A stretch of 42,436 nucleotides of DNA from an uncultured Clostridia bacterium (GTDB lineage Bacteria > Bacillota > Clostridia > UBA1381): positions 1 through 42,436 of the forward strand of contig CAKSOE010000028.1 of NCBI GenBank assembly GCA_934476675.1, written 5' to 3'. Shown here piece after piece: positions 41,415 through 42,436 of this stretch. A program made the translations under genes and the position numbers. The notes under the pieces were generated by a model, which made no database searches, was not told where the DNA came from, and saw nothing but the letters and a program-made list of their open reading frames with translations. Each line of letters begins with the position of its first letter. Positions within the stretch are counted from its first letter, which is position 1.

Positions 41415-42436
41415 ATGTCTATAGCAGGCAAAAGAGCCGGACTTGGCGGCAGCCGTTCAAACCTCTTTTATGAGGCAATACGAATTGTAAAGGAAATGAG
41501 GGATAAAACAAATGGAAAATATCCGAGATTCATCGTGTGGGAAAATGTGCCCGGTGCATTCTCGTCAAACGGCGGCGAGGACTTCAAAGCCGTCCTCGAA
41601 AGCGTCTGCTCCGTCAAAGAAGATAAAGCTGATATTCCTCGATATGAGAAATGGCCGAATGCCGGAGAAATCGTGGCAGACGATTATTCAGTCGCATGGC
41701 GGGTTTTCGACGCTCAATACTGGGGAGTACCCCAACGAAGAAAACGCATCTACCTTGTCGCAGATTTTGGAGGTCAATGTGCCGGAAAAATATTATTTGA
41801 GTCAGAGGGCGTGTCTGGGTATTCTAAAAAGGGCAGCTTCACGCGGCAAAGAACTGCCGAAGATACTCAAAACGGCTTTGGAGCGACAGGCTATGACGGA
41901 TACAACGGCTGTCTGACCGGCGATGTATCGTCCACCCTTGGTGTTAATTGCGGAGTATCCACCGGTAGAAACGGCATTGTATTAAACGACCAGGGCGGTA
42001 ATCGGATAGATGTTACCGAAAATGTAACTGCAACACTCCGTGCTGAAGCACATCATCCGCCCTGTGTTATGGAGTCGGCGGGATTCTGTACTGAACATTC
42101 GGCAAAAGCAAGGTCAATAGGTTTTGAAAAAGAATTGTCTCCGACACTCCGAGCCGGTACTGTTCCGGCGGCTGTCTATGAAAATCACGGACAGGATACA
42201 AGATTTAAGGGACCGCTCGATACCGCACCGACTGTAAGCGCAACCTACGGTACAGGCGGAAACAATCAGCCGTTTGTGGTTGAGCAATGCTATGATGTGC
42301 GGTTCACTTCGGAAGGTACAAAAAACGCAAGACAGAATTGCTATGAAACCGATGTTGCCAGAACAATCGACACCGGCGGCAATGCTCCGGATTCCAACCA
42401 AGGCGGTGTTGCGGTTGTATACGGAATATGCTCCAA
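41415..42436 (+). pseudogene. Cytosine-C5 methyltransferase, C-terminal part (runs off window)
   Basis: This frame is in phase with the upstream part and remains open for 340 codons to the window edge. It contains motif VI/VIII-type segments IVWENVPGAFSSNGGEDF and WGVPQRRKRIYLVADFGG. The following region, with short diverged repeats (VTATLRAEAHHPPC, ELSPTLRAGTVPA, APTVSATYGTGGNN), is typical of the target-recognition part of Firmicutes phage enzymes. The ATG at 41415 lies after GGTCAGG and could start translation weakly, but such a product would lack the SAM site and the catalytic Cys. The 3' end is outside the window. Confidence 0.8.

Overview
The window looks like a chromosome segment of a low-to-mid GC Gram-positive anaerobe of the class Clostridia, probably a plant-glycan-degrading gut bacterium. 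The reasons are strong AGGAGG-type ribosome binding sites, S-layer-homology (SLH) surface proteins, a YesM/YesN-type two-component system, an LplB/YtcP-type sugar ABC transporter, and a Firmicutes-type prophage replication module. The species cannot be fixed from the sequence alone.

Region 1 (103-5138, minus strand) holds two (alpha/alpha)6-barrel glycosidases, one MGH1-like and one GH37 trehalase-like, expressed from their own promoter. Upstream of them lie a sensor kinase and its REC-AraC response regulator. Region 2 (5331-16806, plus strand) is a surface-protein operon running from a clear promoter to a clear terminator: an SLH protein with a beta-sandwich domain, a second SLH protein, a 1380-residue GH99/WbsX-like multidomain protein, and a secreted protein with two copies of an approximately 300-residue module ('DGSWWG...FYYHPA' plus an Ig-like domain). 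Region 3 (16875-28735, plus strand) starts from a second promoter: a three-copy relative of that modular protein, a frameshifted SGNH-hydrolase remnant, a CUT1-like ABC importer (lipoprotein and two permeases), a GH1 beta-glycosidase, a GH78-type alpha-L-rhamnosidase and a GH35 beta-galactosidase. Together regions 1-3 look like a polysaccharide utilisation locus: surface binding and cutting, oligosaccharide import, and cytoplasmic trimming of rhamnose-, galactose- and glucose-containing products. The substrate is an inference.

Region 4 (about 28740 to the window end, plus strand except for a toxin-antitoxin pair) is the replication and modification module of a prophage: a sigma-like activator, SNF2 helicase, two accessory replication proteins, family A DNA polymerase, primase-helicase, VRR-NUC nuclease, a DUF1492-type regulator, HNH nuclease, an HTH/zinc-ribbon protein, a ParB-methyltransferase fusion and a cytosine-C5 methyltransferase. 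No integrase, repressor, terminase or structural gene is seen in the window.

The prophage shows several lesions or rearrangements. The polymerase appears to lack about 200 residues of its exonuclease region. The cytosine methyltransferase has a 6-base insertion that places TAA directly after the catalytic Cys. A dinJ-yafQ cassette sits between 23-base direct repeats that duplicate the end of the preceding gene. The most promising undescribed element is the family of tandem surface modules in the two secreted proteins, whose units occur in swapped order in the two genes.
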